A DNA stretch of 64,000 nucleotides from Pseudomonas chlororaphis subsp. piscium (lineage in GTDB: Bacteria; Pseudomonadota; Gammaproteobacteria; Pseudomonadales; Pseudomonadaceae): the NCBI RefSeq assembly GCF_003850345.1, contig NZ_CP027707.1, positions 5,642,001-5,706,000 on the forward strand, written 5' to 3'. The position numbers and the translations under genes were made by a program. This document shows, in pieces, positions 19,775 to 27,836 of the stretch. Below the pieces are notes generated by a model, which saw only the letters and a list, made by a program, of their open reading frames with translations, searched no databases and was not told where the DNA came from. Position 1 is the stretch's first letter. The number at the start of each line of letters is the position of its first letter.

Positions 19775-20641
19775 TCAGCGCTTCGGGTGTTTCAGCAGAA
19801 AGCCCAGGCCATGGGCCAGCGGGATCACCTTCACCCCCGCCGCCTGCTGCTGTTCGCGGATCTCGCGGTGGAAGGCCTTGACCCGGGTCCAGTGCATCTT
19901 CGGCCGGTAGTGGTGTTCGGCGTGGTAGCCGTTGTTCATCCAGATCAGGTTGTAGAGCCGGCTGTAGGAACTCACGCCCCAGGCGATCGGCAGGTCCGGG
20001 TTGCCGCCCAGGTGCTCGTAGTAGCCGTTGAGCGAGGACAGTGACTGTCCCAGGTACCAGAACGGCAACAGCACCAGCAGCGCATGCCAGTCGTATAGCG
20101 CCAGCGCCACATAGGCCAGCACCGTCATGCCTACTTCCACCTTGACCCAACGCGCGTCCGCCGGGCGCTTGCGCTGCATTTCCTGGTAGATGGCCTTGGG
20201 ATCGTCGCGGAAAAAACTCAGGAAGGTGTAGGCCCAGACATTGTCCGGCTGGCCATTGCGGCCATGCAGGTAGATCGACAGCGGGTCGACCGTGGTGCCG
20301 TCCGCCCCGGGCCGATCCGAGTTGCCACGGTGATGGCGATTATGGATATCGCGGTACAGGGTCTGGGAAAAACCGATGGTCACCGACAGCAGCAGGTCGA
20401 AGGCGCGGTTCAGCCACGGCAGGCTGAAATAGGCGTTGTGGATCTGGTTGTGGGAAATGCTGTTGATGCTCCACGACAGGCTGACCGCATACAACAGCGC
20501 CGCTGGCAGGATCACCCACCAAGACAGGCTGTGAAAGGCCAGCACCAGCCAAAGCACGAAGGAAAAATGCACCAGGGCCATCAGGATCGGGACGATGTCC
20601 CACAGCGAATGGGCGAGCAGGCGATAAGCGGGACGAGCCAT
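19775..20641 (-). CDS. membrane fatty acid desaturase
   Basis: 288 residues from ATG 20641, which has AGGAAG 7 bases upstream; ATG 20668 would add nine residues with a poorer RBS. Three His boxes for the di-iron site: HNQIH near the first membrane pair, HNRHH, and HAEHH in NGYHAEHHYRP. About four membrane segments. Membrane-bound FA_desaturase family; the acyl substrate and position are not shown. Confidence 0.85.
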   Translation of the reverse strand: MARPAYRLLAHSLWDIVPILMALVHFSFVLWLVLAFHSLSWWVILPAALLYAVSLSWSINSISHNQIHNAYFSLPWLNRAFDLLLSVTIGFSQTLYRDIHNRHHRGNSDRPGADGTTVDPLSIYLHGRNGQPDNVWAYTFLSFFRDDPKAIYQEMQRKRPADARWVKVEVGMTVLAYVALALYDWHALLVLLPFWYLGQSLSSLNGYYEHLGGNPDLPIAWGVSSYSRLYNLIWMNNGYHAEHHYRPKMHWTRVKAFHREIREQQQAAGVKVIPLAHGLGFLLKHPKR

Positions 20642-20704
20642 GAAGAACTTCCTGAAAAGTGGGTTCATGGCTGCCAGTGCAAAGGGTGGACCAATTCCTC
20701 CACT

Positions 20705-20794
20705 GCAGGAGCGAAGCTTGCTCGAGATGAACGATAACGCGGTCCTACAGGCACTCCGCGGCGCCTTGATCGCGGGCAAGCCTCGCTCCTATAG
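20705..20794. repeat. REP doublet (REPIN)
   Basis: GCAGGAGCGAAGCTTGCTCG at the left and ATCGCGGGCAAGCCTCGCTCC at the right in inverse orientation; slightly decayed copy upstream of the desaturase gene. Confidence 0.8.
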
Positions 20795-20834
20795 AAACAG
20801 CGCACGTCGGCAAAGGTATTCAGCCCCGCTTTTT

Positions 20835-20860
20835 TGTAGGAGCGAGGCTTGCCCGCGATG
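20835..20860. repeat. single REP element
   Basis: TGTAGGAGCGAGGCTTGCCC GCGATG without an inverse partner close by, just past the mipA-like stop. Confidence 0.8.
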
Positions 20861-20915
20861 ACGGCCTGGAGAACGCCATCGCCCCGCAAGCCCGGCGATA
20901 AGGCCTTGGCGGGTC

Positions 20916-21698
20916 TCAGAACTGGTAGCTGAGGGCGGTCTGGACCTGGCCCTGATTCACTTCGCCGCGCTCGCGCACCAGGGTGCTGTCGGCCGCCGAA
21001 CCCGTCAGGTGAATCCAGCTGGCGCTGGTCATCCACGACCAGTTACCGCCCAGGGGCACCTGCAGGTTCTGGGTCAGGGTCAGGTTCTGCAAACCGCCGC
21101 CGGCGCTGTAGCGGCCGATGCCCGTCGCCTGGGCCTCGGCGTCGCTGACGCCAAAGAAGGTCTGGGTCTGCCGGGCGTCGGCGAAATGCGCGGTGAGGTT
21201 GTTGCTGCCGATGATCCCCAGGCCCAGGGGATAACCGATTTCGCCACCGATCTTGCCCAGCAGCCCACCCTGCCCCTCGCCCGCGGCCACCGCGCTGCCG
21301 AGGGAGGCGAACAGGCGCCAGAAGTCGTCCGGCGCGTACTGGATGTAGCCGCCGACATCGGCCATGTTCGGCACGTCCCGCAGGCCGCGCAGCGAGCCGT
21401 TGGCGTTGCGTCCCGGCAAATAGTTGATATAGGGCCCGGCGCTAAAACCATTGCCCTTGAAGGCATCCCAGGTCAGGCCGTCGTCAGTGTCGAGGCTGAC
21501 ATCGCCCCACTCCAGATCGACATAGGGCAAGGGCACAGTGTCATGCCGGCTGCCGCTGGGGTCATGGGGCTGGTAACCGATGCCCAGGCCCAGCGAGCCG
21601 CTCAATCCATCCTGGCCCCCGTCCTCGGCGAAAGCCCCGCTGGTGGCCCCCAGGATGAGCAGGACGGCAAACAGGGCGGAGCGTGTGAAGCTGAACAT
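20916..21698 (-). CDS. MipA/OmpV family outer-membrane protein
   Basis: 260 residues from ATG 21698 with a signal peptide (MFSFTRSALFAVLLILGATS, cleavage after AFA). The rest is beta-rich with the family's GLGIGYQPHDPSGSRHDTVP-like start and ends YQF, the aromatic C-terminus of outer-membrane barrels. Family members are MltA-interacting or osmo-responsive porin-like proteins. It is divergent from the sigma-54 operon at 21929 and shares its 230-base intergenic region. Confidence 0.85.
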   Translation of the reverse strand: MFSFTRSALFAVLLILGATSGAFAEDGGQDGLSGSLGLGIGYQPHDPSGSRHDTVPLPYVDLEWGDVSLDTDDGLTWDAFKGNGFSAGPYINYLPGRNANGSLRGLRDVPNMADVGGYIQYAPDDFWRLFASLGSAVAAGEGQGGLLGKIGGEIGYPLGLGIIGSNNLTAHFADARQTQTFFGVSDAEAQATGIGRYSAGGGLQNLTLTQNLQVPLGGNWSWMTSASWIHLTGSAADSTLVRERGEVNQGQVQTALSYQF

Positions 21699-21771
21699 GG
21701 CGCGGGTTTCCTGGAGTGAAGATGCGCGCATCAATCACCACCCCGCCCCCTCCCTGCAAGCACTGATGTTG

Positions 21772-21800
21772 TTTGTAGCGAGCTACAAAATTTGTAGCTC
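21772..21800. promoter_or_regulatory. dyad cluster, candidate enhancer of the sigma-54 operon
   Basis: TTTGTAGC-GA-GCTACAAA at 21772-21789 is a perfect dyad, and a third half-site TTTGTAGC follows at 21791-21798, so GAGCTACAAA-A-TTTGTAGCTC at 21780-21800 is a second perfect dyad. It centres about 100 bases ahead of the expected transcription start. The TGTAGC/GCTACA termini also resemble the ends of the GTAGCC repeat family, so a collapsed repeat is an alternative origin. Confidence 0.6.
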
Positions 21801-21861
21801 CAACCACCCCTTCCAATGCCTTTTTCCCGCGCAGAGCCCGGCCCGCCTGGGCCCAAGCCAC

Positions 21862-21879
21862 TTGGCACAGTCCCTGCTC
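21862..21879 (+). promoter_or_regulatory. sigma-54 promoter of the 21929-29230 operon
   Basis: TTGGCACAGTCCCTGCTC: GG at 21864-21865 and GC at 21876-21877 with ten bases between, the -24/-12 spacing. Expected start near 21888, about 40 bases before the first ATG. The operon's last gene is a sigma-54 activator. Confidence 0.7.
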
Positions 21880-21928
21880 CAGTACCTGGCATGCGCAAAG
21901 TGCGCTCCTCTCCAACAGGTAACTGCAG

Positions 21929-22648
21929 ATGATGCACTGGCATATCGTGTGTGACTTCGACGGGACCATCACCCGCACCGACGTGATCGACAACGTCCTC
22001 CAACGCTTCGCCGACCCGAGCTGGGAAGACATCGAGCAACAATGGCTGGATGGCCATATCGGCTCCCGGGAATGCCTCAGCCGCCAACTGGCGCTGGTCA
22101 AGGCCTCGCCCGCCGAGCTGCTCGCCTACTTCGACAGCGTCGAGATCGATCCCGACTTCCCCGACTTCGTCGATCACGTGATCGGCCTGGGCGCTTCCCT
22201 GGAAGTGGTCAGCGACGGCATCGAGCAAGGCATCGCGCGGATCCTCGCGCGCCACTACGTGAGCCTGCTGCCGATCCTCGCCAACCGCCTGCGCCAGGTC
22301 GACCAGCACAGCTGGCGCATCGACTTCCCGCACTCCAGCGACGCCTGCCGCGCCGCGTCCGGCAACTGCAAATGCAAATCCACGCCCAAGGGCAAGCGGG
22401 TGCTGGTGATCGGCGACGGCCAGTCCGACATGTGCGTGGCCTCCAGCGCCGACTTCGTGTTCGCCAAGGGTCGCCTGGCCGAGTACTGCCAACGCAACGC
22501 TATCCCCCACGCGACGTTCGATTCCTTCGCCGAACTGCCGGCACTGCTGGCCCTGTTGCCCAACGAAGCGGCCAACGCCAATGCCTTCGCCCTCGACAAC
22601 ACCACCGAACATTCCGTACACACTCAGGAACTCTTCCATCATGTCTGA
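21929..22648 (+). CDS. HAD-superfamily phosphatase (MtnX/SerB-like)
   Basis: 239 residues, first of two tandem ATGs, with AGGTAA upstream. HAD motif I DFDGTITRTD (nucleophile Asp near residue 9), motif II VVSDG and motif IV GDGQSDMC are intact, as in MtnX-type small-molecule phosphatases. A Cys pair in SGNCKCKS lies in the cap region. It opens a six-gene operon, overlaps the aminotransferase by 8 bases, and probably removes phosphate from an intermediate of that pathway. Substrate unknown. Confidence 0.85.
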   Translation: MMHWHIVCDFDGTITRTDVIDNVLQRFADPSWEDIEQQWLDGHIGSRECLSRQLALVKASPAELLAYFDSVEIDPDFPDFVDHVIGLGASLEVVSDGIEQGIARILARHYVSLLPILANRLRQVDQHSWRIDFPHSSDACRAASGNCKCKSTPKGKRVLVIGDGQSDMCVASSADFVFAKGRLAEYCQRNAIPHATFDSFAELPALLALLPNEAANANAFALDNTTEHSVHTQELFHHV

Positions 22649-24035
22649 CATTCGTATCGCTACCGCAGAAGACCAGGTACTTCTGGAAAAAGAAGCCAAG
22701 TACTGCTCCTACGGCGACACCGTCCACTACATCGAACCACCACGGATCTTCAGCCGCTGCGAAGGCTCCTACGTCTGGGACACCAGCGACCAGGCCTACC
22801 TCGACCTGCAGATGTGGTACTCGGCGGTGAACTTCGGTTATGCCAACCCGCGCCTGAACAATGCCCTCAAGCAACAGATCGACACCCTGCCGCAGATCGC
22901 CAGCCAGTACCTGCACAAGGGCAAGATCGAGCTCTCGGAAATGATCGCGGTGGATGCCAAGAAGAAGTTCGGCCTCGACGGCCGCGTGCACTTCAACGTC
23001 GGCGGCTCGCAGTCCATCGAGGACTCGCTGAAAGTCGTGCGCAACGCCACCAATGGCAAAAGCCTGATGTTCGCCTTCGAAGGCGGCTACCACGGCCGCA
23101 CCCTCGGCGCTTCGTCGATCACCTCCAGCTACCGCTACCGTCGCCGCTACGGCCACTTCGGCGAGCGCGCCAACTTCATTCCCTTCCCTTACCACTTCCG
23201 CGGCCCCAAGGGCATGACCAAGGAAGAGTACGGCAGCCACTGCGTGCAGCAGTTCGCCCGGCTGTTCGAGACTGAATACAACGGCGTGTGGGACCCGAAA
23301 GTCGGCCAGAGCGAATACGCCGCCTTCTACGTCGAGCCGATCCAGGGCACCGGCGGCTACGTGATCCCGCCGATGAACTTCTACAGCGAGCTCAAGCATG
23401 TGCTCGACCAGCACGGCATCCTGATGGTGGTCGACGAGATCCAGATGGGCTTCTACCGCACCGGCAAGCTGTGGTCGATCGAGCACTTCGACGTCAAGCC
23501 GGACGTGATCGTCTTCGGCAAGGCCCTGACCAACGGCCTCAACCCCCTGGGCGGCATCTGGGCCCGCGAAGAGCTGATCAACCCCAAGGTGTTCCCGCCG
23601 GGTTCGACCCACTCCACCTTCGCCTCCAACCCGTTGGGCACTGCCGTGGGCCTGGAAATGTTCAAGATGACCAGCGAGACCGACTACGGCGCGATGGTCA
23701 TGGAGAAGGGCAAATACTTCCTGGCCGGCCTGCAGGACCTGCAGAAACGCTACCCGATCATCGGCGATGTCGACGGCCTGGGCCTGGCGCTGCGCTGCGA
23801 GATCTGCACCACCGACGGTTTCACCCCGGACAAGGCGACCCTGGACTACATGGTCGAGGAAGGCATGAAGGGCGACATCGAAATCAATGGCCAGCGCCTG
23901 GGGCTGATTCTCGATGTGGGCGGCTACTACAAGAACGTCATCACCCTGGCCCCCTCGCTGGAAATCAGCTACGCGGAGATCGACCTCGGCATCGCCCTGC
24001 TCGACCGTCTGCTGGACCGGGCCATGAAGCGATGA
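22641..24035 (+). CDS. class III PLP-dependent aminotransferase
   Basis: 464 residues from ATG 22641. Fold type I, class III: GGSQSIEDSLKVVRNAT, VVDEIQMGFYRTGK (Asp 265 for the PLP nitrogen) and the Schiff-base Lys 294 in VFGKALTNGLNPLGG. The THSTFASNPLGTAVGLE segment is standard for the class. Substrate class cannot be assigned beyond an omega-amino or related amine donor. It sits between a phosphatase and an esterase and is translationally coupled to both. Confidence 0.88.
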   Translation: MSDIRIATAEDQVLLEKEAKYCSYGDTVHYIEPPRIFSRCEGSYVWDTSDQAYLDLQMWYSAVNFGYANPRLNNALKQQIDTLPQIASQYLHKGKIELSEMIAVDAKKKFGLDGRVHFNVGGSQSIEDSLKVVRNATNGKSLMFAFEGGYHGRTLGASSITSSYRYRRRYGHFGERANFIPFPYHFRGPKGMTKEEYGSHCVQQFARLFETEYNGVWDPKVGQSEYAAFYVEPIQGTGGYVIPPMNFYSELKHVLDQHGILMVVDEIQMGFYRTGKLWSIEHFDVKPDVIVFGKALTNGLNPLGGIWAREELINPKVFPPGSTHSTFASNPLGTAVGLEMFKMTSETDYGAMVMEKGKYFLAGLQDLQKRYPIIGDVDGLGLALRCEICTTDGFTPDKATLDYMVEEGMKGDIEINGQRLGLILDVGGYYKNVITLAPSLEISYAEIDLGIALLDRLLDRAMKR

Positions 24036-24913
24036 CAGCACAGATCGATCTGGGCGAAGGCATCGACCTGGGCGAAGGCGATGCCGGGTTCGTCCTCGGC
24101 AATGGCGAGGTCGCGGTGTTGTTGATCCACGGCCTCACCGGCACCCCGACGGAACTGCGTCGGGTGGCCGCCGGCCTGGCCAAGGCCGGGTGCACGGTGT
24201 ACGTGCCGACCCTGGCCGGGCATTGCGGCAACAACGCCGACCTGCAAGCCACCGGCTGGCAGGACTGGTACGAGGGCGTGCGCCGGACCTTCGTCGGCAT
24301 CCGCCAGCGCCACCGGCAGGTGTTCGTCGGCGGCCTGTCGATGGGCGCCGTCATGTCCATGTACCTGGCCTCGGAACACCCGGGGCAGGTCAGCGGCCTG
24401 CTGATGTATTCGACCACCCTCAAGTACGACGGCTGGAGCATCAACAAGCTGGCGTTCCTCACCCCGCTGCTGATGAAGATTCCGTTCGGCGTGCACATCT
24501 GCAGCTTCGAGGAGAAGCCGCCGTACGGCATCAAGAACGAGCGCCTGCGGGCGGTGGTCGAGCGGCAGATGAAGGCTGGCGAAAGCAGCAGTGCCGGCCT
24601 GCTGACCATGGAAGGGGTGACTGTGCGCGAGCTGCACCGGATGAACGCGGTGGTGAAAAAACGCATGCCGTCGATCACCACCCCGGCCCTGGTGCTGCAC
24701 TCCATCGAGGACGACATCACCAGCCGCTGGAACGCCGACTATGTCGAACGCAAGCTCGGCGGCCCGGTGGTCAAGGTGCTGCTCGACAACTGCTACCACA
24801 TGATCACCGTCGACCTGCAGTACCGCCGGGTGGTGGAGTTGAGCGCGGACTTCATCGAACGTCAGGCGGGCCCACGGCCCGCGGTGTACGCAGACCTGCG
24901 CCAGTTCGCCTGA
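24032..24913 (+). CDS. alpha/beta hydrolase, carboxylesterase/monoacylglycerol-lipase type
   Basis: 293 residues, ATGA overlap with the aminotransferase. Oxyanion segment LLIHGLTGTPTEL, nucleophile Ser 103 in GLSMGA, acid in SIEDDIT (Asp 227 or 228) and His 256 in NCYHMIT: a complete triad as in Est30-like esterases. The N-terminus has a direct duplication IDLGEGIDLGEG coded by an 18-base tandem repeat at about 24044-24079. No signal peptide, so cytoplasmic. May hydrolyse or transfer an acyl group in the operon's pathway. Confidence 0.85.
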   Translation: MTAQIDLGEGIDLGEGDAGFVLGNGEVAVLLIHGLTGTPTELRRVAAGLAKAGCTVYVPTLAGHCGNNADLQATGWQDWYEGVRRTFVGIRQRHRQVFVGGLSMGAVMSMYLASEHPGQVSGLLMYSTTLKYDGWSINKLAFLTPLLMKIPFGVHICSFEEKPPYGIKNERLRAVVERQMKAGESSSAGLLTMEGVTVRELHRMNAVVKKRMPSITTPALVLHSIEDDITSRWNADYVERKLGGPVVKVLLDNCYHMITVDLQYRRVVELSADFIERQAGPRPAVYADLRQFA

Positions 24914-24927
24914 TTCAAGGACCGCAC

Positions 24928-26055
24928 GTGATCACCAGCCAAGTCTTTTCGAGCATCCAGGCCATCGACCCCAGCGCCTGGAACGACTGTTTTCCCGGTG
25001 CACTGGAGGATTGGGACTATTACCTGGCGGTACAGAACGCCGGCATCGAGGACTTCACCTGGCGCTACCTGGCGGTATTCGAAGACGGGGCGCTGGTAGC
25101 CGCCGCCCCGGCCTTCATCACCCGCTACCGCCTGGACACCACCGTCTCGGGCCCGGCCAAGCGCCTGAGCGAACGCCTGCAACGCTGGTGGCCGGGGCTG
25201 CTGCAACTGCCGCTGTATGCCATCGGTTCGCCGGTGGCCGAACAGTGCCATGCCGGCACCGCCAGCCATATCCCCGCGGTGCGCCGCCAGGCCCTGCTGG
25301 AGCAACTGCTGCACCTGGCCCGGCGCGACGCCGACGCCCAGGGCATCGGCCTGCTGGCGGTCAAGGACGCCGCCAGCCAGGACCGGCAATGGGCCGCCAG
25401 CTGCCAGGCATTCGGCCTGCAAGCCATGCCCAGCCTGCCCAGCGCCCTGCTACCGGTGCCCTTCGGCTCGCTGGATGCCTACCTCGGCACCCTGGGCAAA
25501 TCCACGCGCAAGGACCTGCGCCGCAAGTTGCGCGCGCCCGGGCCGCGGATCGAATGGCGGCGCAACATCGACGACGTCCTGCCCGAGATCATGCGCCTGT
25601 ATGAAGCCACCCTGCAGCGCAGCGACCTGCAATTCGAACGCTTACCCGCGCCCTACTTCACCGGTATCCTCCAGCAGTTGGGGGAACGGGCCGCCTGCGT
25701 GCTGTATTGGGTCGACCAACAACTGGTGGCCTTCAACCTGGTGCTGCTTGACGAACACCGGCTGATCGACAAATTCTTCGCCCACGACCTGGAGATCAGT
25801 CGTGAGCACAACCTGTATTTCCGCAGCTGGATGGCCAATGTCGACTACTGTATCCAGCACCGGATCGCGCTGTACGAATGTGGCCAAGCCGGTTATGCCA
25901 GCAAGCTGCGCCTGGGCTGTAGCTTCACCGGCAACAACCTGTTCTTCCAGCATCGCAACCCGCTGCTCGACACCCTGCTCAAAGGGCTGAAATATGTTCT
26001 CCGGCCGGATCGCTCCGACCCCGCCATGGCCGCTGCACTAAGCGAAAGTTCATGA
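24928..26055 (+). CDS. FemAB-like/GNAT acyl- or aminoacyl-transferase
   Basis: 375 residues from GTG 24928 with AAGGA upstream. The C-terminal half has the FemAB/GNAT_6 pattern: LGKSTRKDLRRKLR, RSDLQFERLPAPYFTGILQQ, LVAFNLVLLDEHRLIDKFF and YECGQAGYASKLRLGC. Such enzymes acylate amino groups using acyl-CoA/ACP or aminoacyl donors. No membrane segment. Placed after an aminotransferase, it could N-acylate the amine formed. Overlaps the kinase gene by ATGA. Confidence 0.75.
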   Translation: MITSQVFSSIQAIDPSAWNDCFPGALEDWDYYLAVQNAGIEDFTWRYLAVFEDGALVAAAPAFITRYRLDTTVSGPAKRLSERLQRWWPGLLQLPLYAIGSPVAEQCHAGTASHIPAVRRQALLEQLLHLARRDADAQGIGLLAVKDAASQDRQWAASCQAFGLQAMPSLPSALLPVPFGSLDAYLGTLGKSTRKDLRRKLRAPGPRIEWRRNIDDVLPEIMRLYEATLQRSDLQFERLPAPYFTGILQQLGERAACVLYWVDQQLVAFNLVLLDEHRLIDKFFAHDLEISREHNLYFRSWMANVDYCIQHRIALYECGQAGYASKLRLGCSFTGNNLFFQHRNPLLDTLLKGLKYVLRPDRSDPAMAAALSESS

Positions 26056-27836
26056 CCAGAAAAGACCGCCGCCCCCCTCGCCCTTTCGCCATCTCCCGCT
26101 GGAGCCTGCAGCGCAAGCTGGTGCTGGCGTTCTGGATGGTCAGCGTGATCCCCACGATGATCGCCGCCGAGCTGGCGGCCACCACCCTGTCGCAGATCTT
26201 CGACAGCAACGTGCGCATCTGGCTGCAGGAATCGACCAAGATCGTCGAGGACGAAATCACCGAGACCCTGCGCGACAACGCGCGCATCGCCCAACTGTTC
26301 CTGCGTTATGCCAAGCCGCCCACCGACCGCAACGCGGCCAAGCACGACAAGCTCACCGCCGACATCGCCGACTCCATGGGCATCGATGTGGTGGCGCTGA
26401 TCCGCAAGCGCGACCATCAGGTGGTGTTCAGCACCGCCGCCGACGATATCGTCGGGCAGATCAGCCTGGCCCCCAACGCGGTGCTGCAGACCCTGCAGAT
26501 CGGCGGCGTGGCCACCGGCGCGGTGGTCTCGACCTTCCAGACCACTCTCGACGGCAACGATTACCAACTGCTGATCGCCACCTACCTGGACGCCAGTTTC
26601 CTCACCAGCGTGGCCGATGTGCATTCCCTCGACCTGCGCCTGTACCTGGCCAAGGCCAACGATTTCGCCGAGATCTTCGCCACCCAGCGTTTCGAGGACC
26701 ACCCCAGCCGGGTGCCGGAGAGCATCGAGAGCATTCTGCGCGAAACCCGCCAGCCCACGGAGCAGTTCACCAGCCGCTACAGCGGCCTGTACCGACCGAT
26801 CTTCAACAGCAACGGCGACCTGGTGGGGGTGATTTTCAGCGGCCTGCTGCGCCACAGCAGCCTGGTGGGGCTGGTCAACCAGAGCAACCTGTTCATCTTG
26901 ATCTTCCTGCTCAGTTCGGCGGCGTCGCTGGCGGTCGGCTGGCTGGTCTCGCAACGCCTGACCATGCCCCTGCGCGGCCTGTCCAAGGGGGTCCGGGCGG
27001 TGATCGCCGGTGACTACCGACAACGAGTGCCGGTGATTGGCGGCGACGAGCTGGCGGAGCTGAGCAGCACCTTCAACCACATGAGCGAACGCCTGGGCGA
27101 ACTGCAGCACCTGGAAGCCCAGTTGCGCCGCCGCGACCGCCTCCACGCCCTGGGCGAAGTGGCCATGGGCCTGGCCCATGAAATCCGCAATCCCCTGGGC
27201 ATCATCAAGACCGCCACCCAACTGCTGCACCGCCGGGCGAACCTGCCCGAAGGCGACAAGCGCCACCTGGAATACGTGATCAGCGAAGTCAGCCGGATCA
27301 ACGATCTGATCACCGACTTCCTCGATTTCGCCAAACCCAGCGCGCCGATCCGCTCGACCCTGCTGGCGCGGCCGCTGGTGGAGGAACTGATCGGCTTCTG
27401 CGAGCCGGAACTGGCCAGCCACAAGATCGATGCGCAGATCGACGACCAGGCGCCGGGCGCGACCCTGTACGCCGACGCGCGCCAGCTCAAGCAGGCCTGC
27501 CTGAACCTGATCCTCAACGCCATCGACGCCATGCCCGCGGGCGGCCGCCTGACCCTGGGCATCGCCCAGGACGCCGAGCACACCATCCTGCGGGTCACCG
27601 ACACCGGCCAGGGCATCGAGCCGGACATGCTCGAACGCATCTTCACCCCCTTCGTCACCACCAAGGCCTCGGGCACCGGGCTGGGCCTGGCCAAGGTGTT
27701 CTCGATCATGGAAAACCATGACGGGCACATCGAATGCAGCAGCGAAATAGATGCCGGCGCCACCTTCAGCCTGTACATTCCGGCCAAAGGTGATGACGAG
27801 GAAGATGATGAAGATGAGCAAAAGGCCCAGCCATGA
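26052..27836 (+). CDS. sensor histidine kinase of the 21929 operon
   Basis: 594 residues. Membrane segment about 17-42, a ~230-residue periplasmic Cache-like sensor, second membrane segment about 276-300, HAMP, HisKA with phospho-His 376 in GLAHEIRNPLGII, then HATPase with NLILNAIDAM, DTGQGI and GTGLGLAK. The C-terminus is an acidic tail (GDDEEDDEDEQ). AtoS/DctB-like architecture. Overlaps the regulator gene by ATGA. The signal is unknown; being in the biosynthetic operon, it may sense the product or its precursor outside the membrane. Confidence 0.88.
   Translation: MTRKDRRPPRPFAISRWSLQRKLVLAFWMVSVIPTMIAAELAATTLSQIFDSNVRIWLQESTKIVEDEITETLRDNARIAQLFLRYAKPPTDRNAAKHDKLTADIADSMGIDVVALIRKRDHQVVFSTAADDIVGQISLAPNAVLQTLQIGGVATGAVVSTFQTTLDGNDYQLLIATYLDASFLTSVADVHSLDLRLYLAKANDFAEIFATQRFEDHPSRVPESIESILRETRQPTEQFTSRYSGLYRPIFNSNGDLVGVIFSGLLRHSSLVGLVNQSNLFILIFLLSSAASLAVGWLVSQRLTMPLRGLSKGVRAVIAGDYRQRVPVIGGDELAELSSTFNHMSERLGELQHLEAQLRRRDRLHALGEVAMGLAHEIRNPLGIIKTATQLLHRRANLPEGDKRHLEYVISEVSRINDLITDFLDFAKPSAPIRSTLLARPLVEELIGFCEPELASHKIDAQIDDQAPGATLYADARQLKQACLNLILNAIDAMPAGGRLTLGIAQDAEHTILRVTDTGQGIEPDMLERIFTPFVTTKASGTGLGLAKVFSIMENHDGHIECSSEIDAGATFSLYIPAKGDDEEDDEDEQKAQP

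Noticed and set aside
22500..24041. 513-codon minus-strand frame opposite the aminotransferase
   Set aside because: Shadow frame; the aminotransferase on the plus strand has all active-site motifs.
24190..24927. Upstream extension of the FemAB-like gene
   Set aside because: Runs through the hydrolase in another frame; the GTG at 24928 has an RBS and the family start.
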